Below, one piece after another: positions 16,735 to 26,423 of a stretch of DNA of 34,833 nt. The notes beneath the pieces are model-generated. The model saw nothing but the letters and a program-made list of their open reading frames with translations, did not search any database and was not told where the DNA came from. How positions within the stretch are numbered: position 1 is the first letter of the stretch; every line of letters starts with the position of its first letter. Both the position numbers and the translations under genes were made by a program. The stretch lies in the NCBI RefSeq assembly GCF_018860585.1, contig NZ_JAHKPR010000025.1, positions 56,061 through 90,893 on the forward strand. Direction: 5' to 3'. This DNA comes from Colwellia sp. E2M01 (GTDB taxonomy: Bacteria; Pseudomonadota; Gammaproteobacteria; Enterobacterales; Alteromonadaceae).

Positions 16735-17787
16735 ATGTCTAAAGTAAAAAAACTGACAAAAGGTCAGCAAAGGCGCATTAAAGCCAATCATGATAAAAAG
16801 CTTCAGGCAAAAAACTCTAAAGACAAAGTGCAATGGGATGACGATGATTTAGGTCCTGCGCAGCAAGGTGTTATCATCAGTCGGTTTGGTCAGCATGCCG
16901 ACGTAGAAGATGAAAAAAATAATATACATCGCTGTAATTTACGTCGTTCGGTTAAGTCTTTAGTATGTGGCGATAAAGTACAATGGCGCTTGGGTAAAGA
17001 AACTCAGCACTCTGTTACAGGTATTATTGAAGCGGTTCATGAGCGAGATTCAGTACTTAGTCGACCAGATGTGTATGATGGTGTTAAGCCTATTGCCGCC
17101 AATATAAGTCAAATTCTTATTGTATCTTCAGTGTTACCTGTTTTTAATAGCGACATTATTGACCGTTATTTGGTGGCCGCTGAGCAAACAGGTATTACTC
17201 CGGTTATCGTCTTAAATAAAACGGATTTATTAGCAAGTATAGACACCGAAGAACAAGATAACATAGCGCAACAACTACAAATTTATAAAGATATTGGCTA
17301 CCAAGTTCTGTACGCAAGTAGCCAATCTCGCGATGGCATTAGCGAACTAAAAACACAATTATCGCAACACACTAGTATTTTTGTGGGTCAATCAGGGGTT
17401 GGTAAATCAACTTTAGTAAATGCCTTAATGCCTGATGTTGGCGTGCTTACTAACGAAGTTTCTGGCAACTCAGGTTTGGGGCAACATACTACAACCGTTG
17501 CTCGCTTATATCATTTTGATGATGGTGGTGAGTTAATTGACTCACCAGGTATTCGTGAATTTGGTTTATGGCATTTAACACCAGAACAAGTTTGTCATGG
17601 CTTTATCGAATTTTCAGACTTTCTTGGTTTATGTAAGTTTAGAGACTGTAAACACCAAAACGATCCTGGTTGCGCACTCATTGCTGCTGTAAAAGATAAC
17701 AAAATAGAGTCCGCTAGGTTAGCGAGTTTTCAACGTATACTAGCCAGCCTAAATGATAATAAATTAACCTCACGCTTTAATGATTAA
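16735..17787 (+). CDS. rsgA: Ribosome small subunit biogenesis GTPase RsgA
   Basis: Circularly permuted GTPase that checks late 30S assembly and releases RbfA. An N-terminal OB fold (about 40-105) is followed by the G motifs in permuted order: G4 NKTD (161-164), G1 GQSGVGKS (218-225) and G3 DSPG (269-272). The C-terminal zinc finger has Cys300, Cys305, His307 and Cys313. The basic N-terminus ([14 protein letters not shown]) matches E. coli RsgA and supports this start, although the ribosome binding site is weak. The 3' end overlaps one possible start of psd, and the two are almost certainly cotranscribed, as in E. coli. Confidence 0.97.
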   Translation: MSKVKKLTKGQQRRIKANHDKKLQAKNSKDKVQWDDDDLGPAQQGVIISRFGQHADVEDEKNNIHRCNLRRSVKSLVCGDKVQWRLGKETQHSVTGIIEAVHERDSVLSRPDVYDGVKPIAANISQILIVSSVLPVFNSDIIDRYLVAAEQTGITPVIVLNKTDLLASIDTEEQDNIAQQLQIYKDIGYQVLYASSQSRDGISELKTQLSQHTSIFVGQSGVGKSTLVNALMPDVGVLTNEVSGNSGLGQHTTTVARLYHFDDGGELIDSPGIREFGLWHLTPEQVCHGFIEFSDFLGLCKFRDCKHQNDPGCALIAAVKDNKIESARLASFQRILASLNDNKLTSRFND

Positions 17788-17797
17788 GGAAAAACGA

Positions 17798-18691
17798 GTG
17801 TCTACAAATAATAGTTTTAGCGACAAAATAAAAATAACTTTGCAATACATCATGCCTAAGCATGCTATTTCACGCTTAACCGGTAAATTAGCGGCAGCAA
17901 AAATGGGTTGGTTAACAACAAAGCTTATTAGTATGTTCATAAAATCTTATGGCATAAACATGAATGAAGCTAAGTTTAAAAATGCTAGCGATTTTGACAC
18001 CTTCAACAATTTTTTCACGCGTGAATTAGAAGAAGGTGCGCGACCAGTCGATGATGACGAAAAATCACTTTGTTACCCTGTTGATGGCGCCATTAGCCAA
18101 CAAGGTGACATTGTTGATGGTCAACTAATTCAGGCCAAAGGTTTTAATTATAGTTTAACTTCTTTATTGGGTGGTGATGCAAAAACAGCCGAGCCCTTTC
18201 AAAATGGTAAGTTTTCTTGTATTTATCTCGCGCCAAAAGATTATCACCGTATTCATATGCCAATGGCAGGTACTTTACGGGAAATGATTTATGTGCCGGG
18301 TGAATTATTTTCAGTAAACCCATTAACCGCAAAAAATGTCCCTGATCTTTTCGCTCGAAACGAGCGTGTTGTGGCTATTTTCGACACTGAATTTGGCGAA
18401 TTAGGCATGGTACTAGTTGGCGCAACAATCGTAGCAAGTATTGAAACAACATGGGCAGGCACTATTACCCCGCCTGCTGGAAAAGACGTATTCCGTTGGA
18501 AATATCCGAAAGACGGTGACGACGCAATAACCTTTGCCAAAGGTGATGAAATGGGTCGATTTAAATTAGGCTCTACAGTAGTCAATGTTTTCACTCCGAC
18601 TATGCTAGATAATTTTGTTGAAGGCGCCGGACCAGGAACAGTTACTCGCCTTGGTGAACCTTACGCTTCAATTAAGTCAGCGACAAAATAA
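17798..18691 (+). CDS. psd: Phosphatidylserine decarboxylase proenzyme
   Basis: Inner-membrane enzyme converting phosphatidylserine to phosphatidylethanolamine. The proenzyme cleaves itself at the Gly-Ser bond of the LGST motif (Ser259 in the numbering used here) to make the pyruvoyl cofactor on the small alpha chain. DYHRIHMP carries the family histidines, and the substrate region ([19 protein letters not shown]) is clear. I chose the GTG at 17798, which has a good TAAGGA ribosome binding site (17785-17790) and matches the E. coli N-terminus. An in-frame ATG at 17780 overlaps the rsgA stop and would add six residues. The long acidic C-terminal tail of the E. coli enzyme is missing. Confidence 0.95.
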   Translation: MSTNNSFSDKIKITLQYIMPKHAISRLTGKLAAAKMGWLTTKLISMFIKSYGINMNEAKFKNASDFDTFNNFFTRELEEGARPVDDDEKSLCYPVDGAISQQGDIVDGQLIQAKGFNYSLTSLLGGDAKTAEPFQNGKFSCIYLAPKDYHRIHMPMAGTLREMIYVPGELFSVNPLTAKNVPDLFARNERVVAIFDTEFGELGMVLVGATIVASIETTWAGTITPPAGKDVFRWKYPKDGDDAITFAKGDEMGRFKLGSTVVNVFTPTMLDNFVEGAGPGTVTRLGEPYASIKSATK

Positions 18692-19004
18692 ATCAGAGTA
18701 AATTAACGTAAAAACGATAGCTTAAGTTGATCACTAAATAGATAATTAACTTGCTCGCTATAATTTAACAATCAACAAAATGGTTGCTCATTTAGTGTAC
18801 TCATTATAAGCTTAACCGAATACGATACAATTCGTAATATAGTTAAGCTTGTTTGAAATGATATAAAACGAACTATTAACGTAGCAAATAGCAAATAGCA
18901 AATAAACAGAACACTAAAATCTGTATAAAGAATTTAGTACAAACAATATTTTATACATAAGTAATTCAATAATTATAATAATACTATCAATGAAGGATGT
19001 GTAC
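18692..19004. other. Intergenic region psd / blaI-like gene
   Basis: About 310 AT-rich bp. It holds a nested palindrome (18808-18850) and three tandem copies of the heptamer AGCAAAT (18883-18903). No coding sequence was seen. The promoter of the BlaI-like operon should lie here; no standard BlaI/MecI TACA-TGTA operator could be identified. Confidence 0.55.
18808..18850. promoter_or_regulatory. Nested palindrome upstream of the BlaI-like gene
   Basis: Outer arms AAGCTTAAC (18808-18816) and GTTAAGCTT (18842-18850) are exact reverse complements. Between them is a second perfect dyad, TACGA (18821-18825) / TCGTA (18832-18836). The structure is either an operator with two dyads or a hairpin at the 3' end of psd. 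No U-run follows, which favours DNA binding slightly. Confidence 0.45.
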
Positions 19005-19385
19005 ATGACGCATGAAAATTCTACTGTAAAGCCAACCGAAGCAGAGTTAACTTTGCTTAATATTCTCTGGAACATGGGGCCAGCCACAGTAAGACAAGTT
19101 CATGATGTTGTGAGTGTTTCGCAAAATACTGGCTACACAACAGTGCTAAAAATATTACAAATAATGCATGAAAAATCATTAGTTATTCGTGATGAAAGTA
19201 ATCGAGCTCATGTTTACTCTGCCGCTAAAAGTGAAACGCAAACACAAACTTCACTCATTAAAGATTTAATTAGTAAAGCTTTCGGCGGCTCTACGTCGAA
19301 GTTAGTAATGCGTGCTATTGATGATTCAACAAGCGCCCAAGAAATTGATGATATTCGTCAATTATTAAATTCATTAGAAAAATAA
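19005..19385 (+). CDS. BlaI/MecI-family transcriptional repressor
   Basis: Small winged-helix repressor of the penicillinase-repressor family (PF03965), 126 residues. The DNA-binding half (about 8-75) shows the family pattern: PTEAELTLLNILWNMGPATV, then NTGYTTVLKILQIMHEKSLV for the recognition helix and wing. The C-terminal half is the dimer region, where an activating protease would cleave. I chose the ATG at 19005, which has AAGGA seven bases ahead; an upstream ATG at 18990 overlaps that ribosome binding site. It lies 10 bp before an M56 peptidase gene, the classic BlaI-BlaR1 arrangement. No beta-lactamase gene is nearby, so the regulated target is probably something else, possibly just this operon. 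Confidence 0.88.
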   Translation: MTHENSTVKPTEAELTLLNILWNMGPATVRQVHDVVSVSQNTGYTTVLKILQIMHEKSLVIRDESNRAHVYSAAKSETQTQTSLIKDLISKAFGGSTSKLVMRAIDDSTSAQEIDDIRQLLNSLEK

Positions 19386-19395
19386 ATAACTTACA

Positions 19396-21429
19396 ATGTT
19401 TGAATTAGTACTTAATAGCCCTTTTTTATATAGCTTATCTTTAACTTTAGTGCATTTTTTATGGCAAGGTTTACTGGTGGGACTCATATTAAAATCAGCA
19501 TTAATGAGTATTGATAGTAATAAATCAAAACTAAGGTATGGCCTTGCTACCTCTGCAATGTTAGCAAACCTTCTGTTAGCAATGTTCACTTTTTTCATGG
19601 TATACCCTGAATCAAGTACTGATCTTAACAATATAATTCATCCTTTACCGCTAACCAGTTTAGTTCATGAGCTAACTCGACACAACGTAGACTTTACCGA
19701 GCAAGGCTTAGTGTCATCAATTATCGCATATTCCTTACCGTACTTATCAATACTTTGGTTGTTATCTATTGTGATACTCGCCATTAAACTGTTAATTGAA
19801 GTACGTAATGTTAATAGTTTACCTTGTCGTGGTGCTGTGGCGCCAACTAGTGACTTACTGGCTCGCTTTAAAGAGTTAGTTAAACAAATAAATTTACCAA
19901 GACCGCCTAAGTTACTTATTTCATTACATGCCGATGTACCAATGGCAATTGGTTGGTTAAAACCCGTGGTATTGCTACCGGCAGGCATGGTAACCGGTTT
20001 AAACTCGGCTCAACTTGAAATGCTTATTTTGCATGAATTGGCACATATTCGTCGTCATGATTACTTGGTCAACTTCTTACAAACCTTAGTTGAATTACTG
20101 TTTTTCTTCCATCCAAGTGTAAGTTGGGTAGGTAAACAAATGCGTAATGAGCGTGAATATTGTACTGATGATATTGCTGTGCAACATTGTGGCGATGCGA
20201 TAGCTTACGCGCATACCTTAACTGATACCGCCTCACTTTGCTCTAAAAAGCATTGTCATACTATTCCTAGCATGGCGATGGCAGCATCAGGTGGCGATTT
20301 AAAAGCACGTGTACTTCGTTTAGTCGATCATCATTGCGCACCAAGTAACGCAACCAGTAAATGGTTTGTAGCTATCGTATTATTATTAGGGTTAACATTA
20401 CTCGGTTTAAACCAGGTAATTACAACACCTGTAAGTAAAAAACTCGATAGTGTTTTACTTTGGAAAGGCAATAAAATACACCCTGTAGATAATTTTAGTC
20501 AAATCAATTATTTTGGCAGTGAAAGTGATTTTAGTTCTGTGCCTGACAGTTCAATTGCTGCACATTTATTATTAACAAATGATAAAAGATTCAAAAATTT
20601 TCCACTAGAACGAACCCAGTTAAAGAACAACAGCAAAAAAGAGCGCGCTAATAACACTGTAAAGCTTACACCGTTAGATCCTTTTTTCGCTTCCAAACTA
20701 GATGATAATATTGCATCGAAAAAGGCTGTAACTGAGCCACAGCTTTCTTCTACTACAAAGAATAAAGCTAATGACAGCTTAAAAGTGAAATCTAACAGCA
20801 AAAATAACGATTCACTTGCAACTGTAAACAAAGAAAATGGCAATAATAAAAAATCAACTTCATCGCTGTTAGCTAAACATATAAAGGTCCAAACCGAAGA
20901 ACTAGCGCCGACCAAAAGCTCAACAACAATGGGGATTAAAAGTGAAAAAAATTCCCTTCCTCCTAAAGCAGTAAATAAGCTAGAAGACACATTGTCAAGT
21001 GAGTCACTAGTTAAGAGAGAGGCAATAGCTGTTAATGAAAAATTAAAAGTTAAAGATAAAGATAAAACTCAAAAACCAACACAAGTTTTACAAGTAAAAC
21101 ACACAGTAAAAGATGAGAAAAAAACACAAACTCTCGCGAAGCAAGCTGAAGTAAAAATTATTAATGCAAAACTTTTAGACTCTACAAGCCCCGTGTACCC
21201 TAGTGCTGCCATGCGTCGAGGTATAGAGTTAGAAGTAAAAGTAAACTTTACGATAGATCGAAACGGTGAAGTAAAAGATATTAGCTTTGATGAAAGAAGT
21301 AAGCTGACTTATTTTAAATCGGCTATTCGTTCTGCCATTCGCAAATGGAGATTTACACCAGCACGAAGAGATAACCTTATCGTTGAAAGTCAAATGAGCA
21401 AAATATTCTCTTTCAGCTTACAGTCATAA
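19396..21429 (+). CDS. M56 metallopeptidase with TonB C-terminal domain
   Basis: BlaR1-type integral membrane zinc peptidase of 677 residues. N-terminal membrane helices lie near 10-33, 49-69 and 109-134, with another near 323-341. The zinc motif HELAH is at 213-217, and NEREYCTDD (251-259) provides the probable third ligand. After the last helix there is no penicillin-binding sensor domain. A Lys/Ser/Asn-rich linker (about 400-590) leads to a TonB-type domain (about 590-677; SPVYPSAAMRRGIELEVKV, IDRNGEV, AIRKWRFTPA). Thus the periplasmic part looks like an energy-transducer end rather than a beta-lactam sensor. It probably activates by cleaving the cotranscribed BlaI-like repressor, but the signal is unknown. 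M56-TonB fusions occur in other bacteria. Confidence 0.88.
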   Translation: MFELVLNSPFLYSLSLTLVHFLWQGLLVGLILKSALMSIDSNKSKLRYGLATSAMLANLLLAMFTFFMVYPESSTDLNNIIHPLPLTSLVHELTRHNVDFTEQGLVSSIIAYSLPYLSILWLLSIVILAIKLLIEVRNVNSLPCRGAVAPTSDLLARFKELVKQINLPRPPKLLISLHADVPMAIGWLKPVVLLPAGMVTGLNSAQLEMLILHELAHIRRHDYLVNFLQTLVELLFFFHPSVSWVGKQMRNEREYCTDDIAVQHCGDAIAYAHTLTDTASLCSKKHCHTIPSMAMAASGGDLKARVLRLVDHHCAPSNATSKWFVAIVLLLGLTLLGLNQVITTPVSKKLDSVLLWKGNKIHPVDNFSQINYFGSESDFSSVPDSSIAAHLLLTNDKRFKNFPLERTQLKNNSKKERANNTVKLTPLDPFFASKLDDNIASKKAVTEPQLSSTTKNKANDSLKVKSNSKNNDSLATVNKENGNNKKSTSSLLAKHIKVQTEELAPTKSSTTMGIKSEKNSLPPKAVNKLEDTLSSESLVKREAIAVNEKLKVKDKDKTQKPTQVLQVKHTVKDEKKTQTLAKQAEVKIINAKLLDSTSPVYPSAAMRRGIELEVKVNFTIDRNGEVKDISFDERSKLTYFKSAIRSAIRKWRFTPARRDNLIVESQMSKIFSFSLQS

Positions 21430-21517
21430 ATTCTTCAACATTAAGTAAGATCAACTAATTTACTTTTAAGCACGAAACCTTTAAATATATAAATCACAGT
21501 CATTTTAAGAGTTTTTC

Positions 21518-22585
21518 ATGGATACATTTACGTCTTTTCACCAAGAAAAAAAACTTAATGAAATGGCTAGTGAAATCATTAACTTTTGGGATCAAGGTCA
21601 GTTCAGCTCCTTTACCGGTGTTGACGAGATAAGTATTCACTATGCCTGTTTCTTTCATAAAAATGATATCGATGAGACTAGTGTAGAACCAATTAATCAC
21701 CAGCGTGAAAATAAAGCAGTTGAACAAGCGACAATAGTCATTGTTCCTGGGCGCTGTGAAGGCTATTTAAAATATCAAGAGTTAGCATTTGATTTATTCC
21801 ATCAAGGTTATAATCTTTTTATTATCGATCACCGAGGCCAAGGCTTGTCTGGCCGCTTACTTACGAATTTAAACAAAGGTTATGTTGTTAATTTTCAAGA
21901 TTACGTAACTGACCTAGGTTATTTTATTGACAATATTGTTATGAAAGATAACGTAAATAAGCCTTATTTATTAGCTCACTCGATGGGAGGAGCAATCTCT
22001 TTACGCTACATGCAAGATTGCCCAATGACCATTAAAGCGGCAGTAATAGCGTCCCCTATGCTAGGTTTTAATTCCGGCTTATTACCAAAATTTCTTGCTC
22101 AAAAAATCGTTTCGATAAAGTCACTATTGAACAGTACCTTCGAGAAGATACTCAACAAAGAGCCTAACTACTTTTGGGGGCAAAAAGACTATTACTCAAA
22201 AAGCTTCACCAAAAATAAATTGACGCACTCAACAACAAGGTACCAAGCGTTTATTGATTTATATGGTAACAATAAACTTATTCAATTAGGCGGGGTAACG
22301 ACGCATTGGCTCGTACAAGGTATAAAAGCACAAAAAAAGATATTCACAGAGCTAGTTAATCTAAAAACACCTATTTTGTTATTACAGGCCGGCGAAGATA
22401 GTATTGTTAACCAGCAAGCACAAAACGACTTTTGTAAGAAGTTACATAACATACAACCACAATCTTGTCCTAGCGGCTCTCCTAGTAGAATAGAAGGCGC
22501 TTATCATGAACTGTTTTTTGAATCAGATGAATATAGAAATAACGCCATAGCTCAAACGCTATCTTGGTTTGAGCAGCATCAATAA
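21518..22585 (+). CDS. pldB: Lysophospholipase L2-type alpha/beta hydrolase
   Basis: Serine hydrolase of the PldB / monoacylglycerol lipase type, which removes the remaining acyl chain from lysophospholipids. The 355 residues align with E. coli PldB through VIVPGRCEGYLKYQELAFDL (74-93), IIDHRGQGLSGRL (102-114) and the nucleophile elbow AHSMGGA (153-159; Ser155). The probable acid is in LLQAGEDSIV and the histidine in GAYHELFFE near the C-terminus. The N-terminus has no clear signal peptide. It follows the M56-TonB gene by 88 bp, but with no evident functional link. Confidence 0.88.
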   Translation: MDTFTSFHQEKKLNEMASEIINFWDQGQFSSFTGVDEISIHYACFFHKNDIDETSVEPINHQRENKAVEQATIVIVPGRCEGYLKYQELAFDLFHQGYNLFIIDHRGQGLSGRLLTNLNKGYVVNFQDYVTDLGYFIDNIVMKDNVNKPYLLAHSMGGAISLRYMQDCPMTIKAAVIASPMLGFNSGLLPKFLAQKIVSIKSLLNSTFEKILNKEPNYFWGQKDYYSKSFTKNKLTHSTTRYQAFIDLYGNNKLIQLGGVTTHWLVQGIKAQKKIFTELVNLKTPILLLQAGEDSIVNQQAQNDFCKKLHNIQPQSCPSGSPSRIEGAYHELFFESDEYRNNAIAQTLSWFEQHQ

Positions 22586-22666
22586 ATTATAAAAATTCCC
22601 CTAAAACACACACATTACTGCTATTACGTATAGTAAATAGCGCATACTTAATAAAAAACAATACAA

Positions 22667-23563
22667 CTAATCAGCAATCACTTCAGAGCTTGGCTCATGA
22701 TGAATAAACACTTCACATGGCGCTAACACATTACTAATACTCGATTCTATTTCATCACCAATACTATGGGCTTCTAATAACGATAAATCGTTTTCAAGCT
22801 CTAAATTAAATTGTATAAATTTAACCGCTCCTGATTGTCTAGTTCGTAGTTCATGAATACCAATGGCTTTTTTATGTGCTTTAATAATATCTTTAATTAA
22901 CATCAGTTCATTATCGCTCAGTTGACTATCCATAAGCTGAGAAACACTTTGCACTATAATTTGACCTGCACCAAAGACAAGGTATAACGCCACCAAAATG
23001 GTAAAAACACCATCGGCTTGTAACCAGAACCCTTGGCTTAAAACAATAGCAACTAAAACCCCTATATTAAGCAGTAAGTCTGATTGATAATGCAACGCAT
23101 CACCACTGATAATTATAGAGCCCGTGCGTTTAATAACATATCGTTGAAAGGCAACTAACATAAGTGTTAACACTAAGGAAATAATGGTGACCCAAATAGC
23201 TACCGAACTATGCACAATAACTTGTGGGTTTAGCACCCGAGATACGCCATTAAAAATCAATAAAATCGCCGAACCTAAAACAAAAGATGCCTGCACTAAG
23301 CCAGCTAAACTTTCTGCTTTACCATGACCAAAAGTATGCTTTTTATCAGCAGGTGCTAAAGCGAAGCGTAAAATTACGATACCCATTATTGATGAAAACA
23401 AATCCAACATTGAATCCGTTGTCGAGGCTAATATCGCACTAGAGTCAGTAACAAACCAAGCATAAAGCTTAAGTGCTACAAGAATAAAAGCTGTTGTGGT
23501 TGATAATATGGCGGCAATTTTAACCCAATACGCGTATTCATCTGTTGATGTAGAAGTAGACAT
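22667..23563 (-). CDS. fieF: Cation diffusion facilitator FieF (ferrous iron/zinc efflux)
   Basis: Inner-membrane proton/metal antiporter of the CDF family exporting Fe2+ or Zn2+. The 298 residues and six predicted helices match E. coli FieF (300). Transport-site residues are conserved: Asp50 and Asp54 (TTDSMLD) in TM2, and His158 and Asp162 (HYQSD) in TM5. FGHGKAESLAGL (78-89) is the family signature. The C-terminal cytoplasmic domain has LRTRQSGAVKFIQFNLE and HSIGDEIE, as in FieF. The ATG has a good AAGGA ribosome binding site. It is divergent from trmL. The metal is not decidable from sequence alone. Confidence 0.92.
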   Translation of the reverse strand: MSTSTSTDEYAYWVKIAAILSTTTAFILVALKLYAWFVTDSSAILASTTDSMLDLFSSIMGIVILRFALAPADKKHTFGHGKAESLAGLVQASFVLGSAILLIFNGVSRVLNPQVIVHSSVAIWVTIISLVLTLMLVAFQRYVIKRTGSIIISGDALHYQSDLLLNIGVLVAIVLSQGFWLQADGVFTILVALYLVFGAGQIIVQSVSQLMDSQLSDNELMLIKDIIKAHKKAIGIHELRTRQSGAVKFIQFNLELENDLSLLEAHSIGDEIESSISNVLAPCEVFIHHEPSSEVIAD

Positions 23564-23649
23564 ATCAATCCTTGGAGATTAAAAAAGTGAAAGCGGTAGC
23601 ACAGCTAACTTCGCTAAATTCGGACTAAATAACTATCGAACATCCTTAT

Positions 23650-23713
23650 CAAACATAGCTTTAAGATAGTTCAAACATAGTTTAAAGATAGCTCAAACAT
23701 AAGCATTAAAGAT
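23650..23713. repeat. 22-bp tandem repeat x2.9
   Basis: Units start CAAACATA at 23650, 23672 and 23694, exactly 22 bp apart, with 2-4 differences between units. It lies in the region between divergent fieF and trmL. A 22-bp period is about two helical turns, so every unit would face the same side of the DNA. Confidence 0.75.
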
Positions 23714-23859
23714 TACATTAATAATGAGTTAACTGTTAAGCTCTTGTTTTGAAGCAGATAATCAGCTTCTATTAGAAATACTAATGCGCTAACTGAAATT
23801 ATGCAATTTGCCCATTAATGAGTATATAATAACAAAAAATTTATCAGATGAAGATTGTT

Positions 23860-24324
23860 ATGCTAGATGTAGTTCTTTTTCAACCGCAAATTCCACCTAA
23901 TACCGGTAATATTATTCGCTTATGCGCCAACTCAGGTTTTCGTTTACATTTAATTGAACCACTCGGTTTTGACTTAGAAGATAAAAAGTTACGTCGTGCA
24001 GGACTAGATTACCATGAATTTTCATCACTGCAGCGCCATGCTAACTTTGATGCTTTTATGGCGACAGAAAAACCTAAGCGCGTGCTAGCAATCACCACAA
24101 AAACTAATAATTTTTATGGTGATGTTAACTTTAAAGCTGGTGATTATTTATTATTTGGCTCTGAAACAGCAGGCTTACCTGAAGAAGTTCGAGTGCAAAT
24201 TCCAGATCAAGATAAAATTAGAATTCCCATGCTTAAAGAAAGTCGCAGCATGAATTTATCTAACGCAGCAGCTGTGATTGTTTACGATGCTTGGCGTCAA
24301 CTAGGTTTTCCTAACGCTGTATAA
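23860..24324 (+). CDS. trmL: tRNA (cytidine/uridine-2'-O)-methyltransferase TrmL
   Basis: SPOUT-class methyltransferase that 2'-O-methylates the wobble base (position 34) of certain tRNA-Leu using S-adenosylmethionine. It aligns throughout with E. coli TrmL (157): [30 protein letters not shown], the trefoil-knot cofactor segment [11 protein letters not shown], and [18 protein letters not shown] near the end. The chosen ATG gives MLDVVLFQP, matching the E. coli N-terminus; an in-frame ATG at 23848 would add four residues. A TATAAT (23825-23830) lies just upstream. A strong terminator follows. Confidence 0.95.
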   Translation: MLDVVLFQPQIPPNTGNIIRLCANSGFRLHLIEPLGFDLEDKKLRRAGLDYHEFSSLQRHANFDAFMATEKPKRVLAITTKTNNFYGDVNFKAGDYLLFGSETAGLPEEVRVQIPDQDKIRIPMLKESRSMNLSNAAAVIVYDAWRQLGFPNAV

Positions 24325-24332
24325 ATACCTAA

Positions 24333-24379
24333 ATAAAAAAGCTGTAAATAAGCATTGGCTTAATTTACAGCTTTTTTAT
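24333..24379. terminator. Bidirectional terminator trmL / gpsA
   Basis: Perfect 17-bp arms (24333-24349 and 24363-24379) with core AGCTGTAAAT and A/T runs at both ends. An inner AGC/GCT adds to the fold. It serves both converging genes. Confidence 0.95.
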
Positions 24380-24420
24380 TTTTACGTAATTATCTTTAAT
24401 AATACTAAAATTTAAGTGTT

Positions 24421-25425
24421 TTATTCGAATTTTTTATCACGTGATAGTAAGTCAGCAGCAGCTAATTTTGCATTTTTACCACGATAAAGCACTTCATATA
24501 CTTGCTCTACAATAGGCATTTCAACATTATTTCGTTGTGCGAGCATATAAACTTCTTTAGTGTTGCGGTAACCTTCAACCACTTGACCAATTTCAGCAAT
24601 AGCTTGTTCAACTTCATGGCCTTGACCTAAAGCTAAACCAAACCTGCGGTTTCGTGATTGATTGTCAGTACAGGTTAAGACTAAATCACCTAAGCCTGCC
24701 ATCCCCATAAAGGTGGCAGGATCTGCCTTTAATGCGACACCTAAACGAGTCATTTCTGCTAAACCACGCGTTATCAATGCAGTACGCGCATTAGCACCAA
24801 AACCGATACCGTCAGCCATACCTGCAGCTATAGCGATAACATTTTTCACGGCACCGCCAAGCTGAACACCAATAAAGTCTTTGTTGGCATACACTCTAAA
24901 ATGTTTTTCACAATGCAATAAATCAGACAAATAAGTAACAAATTCATCATCGTCAGAAGATAACGAAATAGCCGTTGGTAAACCAGAGGCCATCTCTTTA
25001 GCAAAAGAAGGGCCTGACATAACCGCTAATGATATATTGTCGCCAAGTACCGCTCTTGCTACGTTTTGTAATAAGTCACCAGTTTGAGGATCTAAACCTT
25101 TAGTCGCCCAAGCAATTTTTTCATTGCCCATTAGCATAGGTTTTATTTGTTTAAGCATGCCAGCAAAAGCATGACTTGGCACAACCACTAAAATATTATC
25201 ACTGGCTTGCACCGCTTTTTCTAAATCTGCTTCAAGGATTAAATGCTCAGGAAAAGGACAGCCATCGAGATATTTGCTGTTTTCTCTATCCTGAGCCATT
25301 GCTGAAACGTGATCAATATCACGTCCCCACAATAAGGTTTCATGACCATTTCTGGCTAAACAAATTGCCAATGCAGTACCATAAGAGCCAGCACCAAGCA
25401 CAGTGATTTTTGCAGATAACGACAT
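24421..25425 (-). CDS. gpsA: Glycerol-3-phosphate dehydrogenase [NAD(P)+]
   Basis: Cytosolic enzyme reducing dihydroxyacetone phosphate to sn-glycerol 3-phosphate, the backbone for phospholipids. The 334 residues are typical. The dinucleotide fold begins with GAGSYG (11-16). [18 protein letters not shown] (137-154) and [13 protein letters not shown] (190-202, catalytic Lys194) are diagnostic, as is [10 protein letters not shown]. Last gene of the yibN-grxC-secB-gpsA unit, 52 bp after secB, with its own AGAGG ribosome binding site. This order is the same as in E. coli, where cysE follows; cysE is absent here. Confidence 0.97.
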   Translation of the reverse strand: MSLSAKITVLGAGSYGTALAICLARNGHETLLWGRDIDHVSAMAQDRENSKYLDGCPFPEHLILEADLEKAVQASDNILVVVPSHAFAGMLKQIKPMLMGNEKIAWATKGLDPQTGDLLQNVARAVLGDNISLAVMSGPSFAKEMASGLPTAISLSSDDDEFVTYLSDLLHCEKHFRVYANKDFIGVQLGGAVKNVIAIAAGMADGIGFGANARTALITRGLAEMTRLGVALKADPATFMGMAGLGDLVLTCTDNQSRNRRFGLALGQGHEVEQAIAEIGQVVEGYRNTKEVYMLAQRNNVEMPIVEQVYEVLYRGKNAKLAAADLLSRDKKFE

Positions 25426-25477
25426 ACTAACCTCTATTTTATAACTACTTGATTATATTCATTTCTAATATAGCTGA

Positions 25478-25966
25478 TTAATGTGCTTCTGTGCTTTGCG
25501 CTAAACTTTCTGCACGTTGTTGCTGTACATATGAAGCGTACAAGGCTTCAAAGTTAACTGGTGTTAAGTTAAATTGAGGGAAAGAGCCACGATTTACTAA
25601 GTTAGCAATTGCTTCGCGTGCATAAGGGAATAATGTTGTTGGGCAAAAAGCGCCGATAGTGTGAGCAATTTTCTCATCAGGTAAGTTACCAATAACAAAG
25701 ATACCTGCCTGTTGTACTTCAGCTAAAAAGGCTACTTTTTCGCCTATTGTTGCCGTTACCGTAATAGCAAGTACAACCTCATAAGTGTTTTCAGCTAATT
25801 TACTTGAGCGTGTATCAATATCTAACTTTATTTCTGGTTTCCATTCAACTTGAAAGATTGATGGTGAGTTTGGTGTTTCAAAAGAAACATCTTTAGTGTA
25901 AATACGTTGGATTGCGAACTCTGGTGCTTTTTCTTGCGCGTTGTTTACTTGGTTTTCTTCAGCCAT
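25478..25966 (-). CDS. secB: Protein-export chaperone SecB
   Basis: Tetrameric cytosolic chaperone that keeps preproteins unfolded and delivers them to SecA. The 162 residues align with E. coli SecB (155): [17 protein letters not shown] (17-33), the [12 protein letters not shown] block and [20 protein letters not shown] (108-127), then [15 protein letters not shown] strong AAGGAG ribosome binding site precedes the ATG. It lies between grxC and gpsA, as expected. Confidence 0.97.
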   Translation of the reverse strand: MAEENQVNNAQEKAPEFAIQRIYTKDVSFETPNSPSIFQVEWKPEIKLDIDTRSSKLAENTYEVVLAITVTATIGEKVAFLAEVQQAGIFVIGNLPDEKIAHTIGAFCPTTLFPYAREAIANLVNRGSFPQFNLTPVNFEALYASYVQQQRAESLAQSTEAH

Positions 25967-26089
25967 GATTGGCTCCTTTATTGTAATTTATACTTAAAGT
26001 TATAATTAAATAATTTTTAGGTAGGTTTGTTGTTAGGTACTTATACTTGATACTTACTAGTTGATAATTATGTTAGGTAATTAACCGCG

Positions 26090-26347
26090 CTATGCGTTTA
26101 AAAGATCATCTAATTGTTTGCTTCTTTCTAAGCCAACTAATTGATCACAACCACCAACATGCGCATCGTTGATAAATATTTGTGGCACAGTATAGCTACC
26201 ATTGCTGCGTTCAATCATAACGCTACGCATAGCCATATCACCATCAATTTTTATTTCGGTATACTCTACCGACTTACTCTTTAATAAAGCAAGCGCATGA
26301 GTACAGAAAGGACAGTATGCCTTGGTATATATTTCCACCTTTGCCAT
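26090..26347 (-). CDS. grxC: Glutaredoxin 3
   Basis: Small glutathione-dependent thiol oxidoreductase of the cytosol, 85 residues. The dithiol active site, Cys12-Pro-Phe-Cys15, differs from the commoner CPYC by Phe. The cis-proline TVPQIFI and the glutathione-binding GGCDQL are present. Cotranscribed with yibN (76 bp upstream) and probably secB (123 bp downstream). Confidence 0.95.
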   Translation of the reverse strand: MAKVEIYTKAYCPFCTHALALLKSKSVEYTEIKIDGDMAMRSVMIERSNGSYTVPQIFINDAHVGGCDQLVGLERSKQLDDLLNA

Positions 26348-26423
26348 TTTATTTACTCTTGGTTATGTACTATTAACAATCATTTACGATCGTGACTTTA
26401 TAATATTTAAACAGGAAGTTTAA

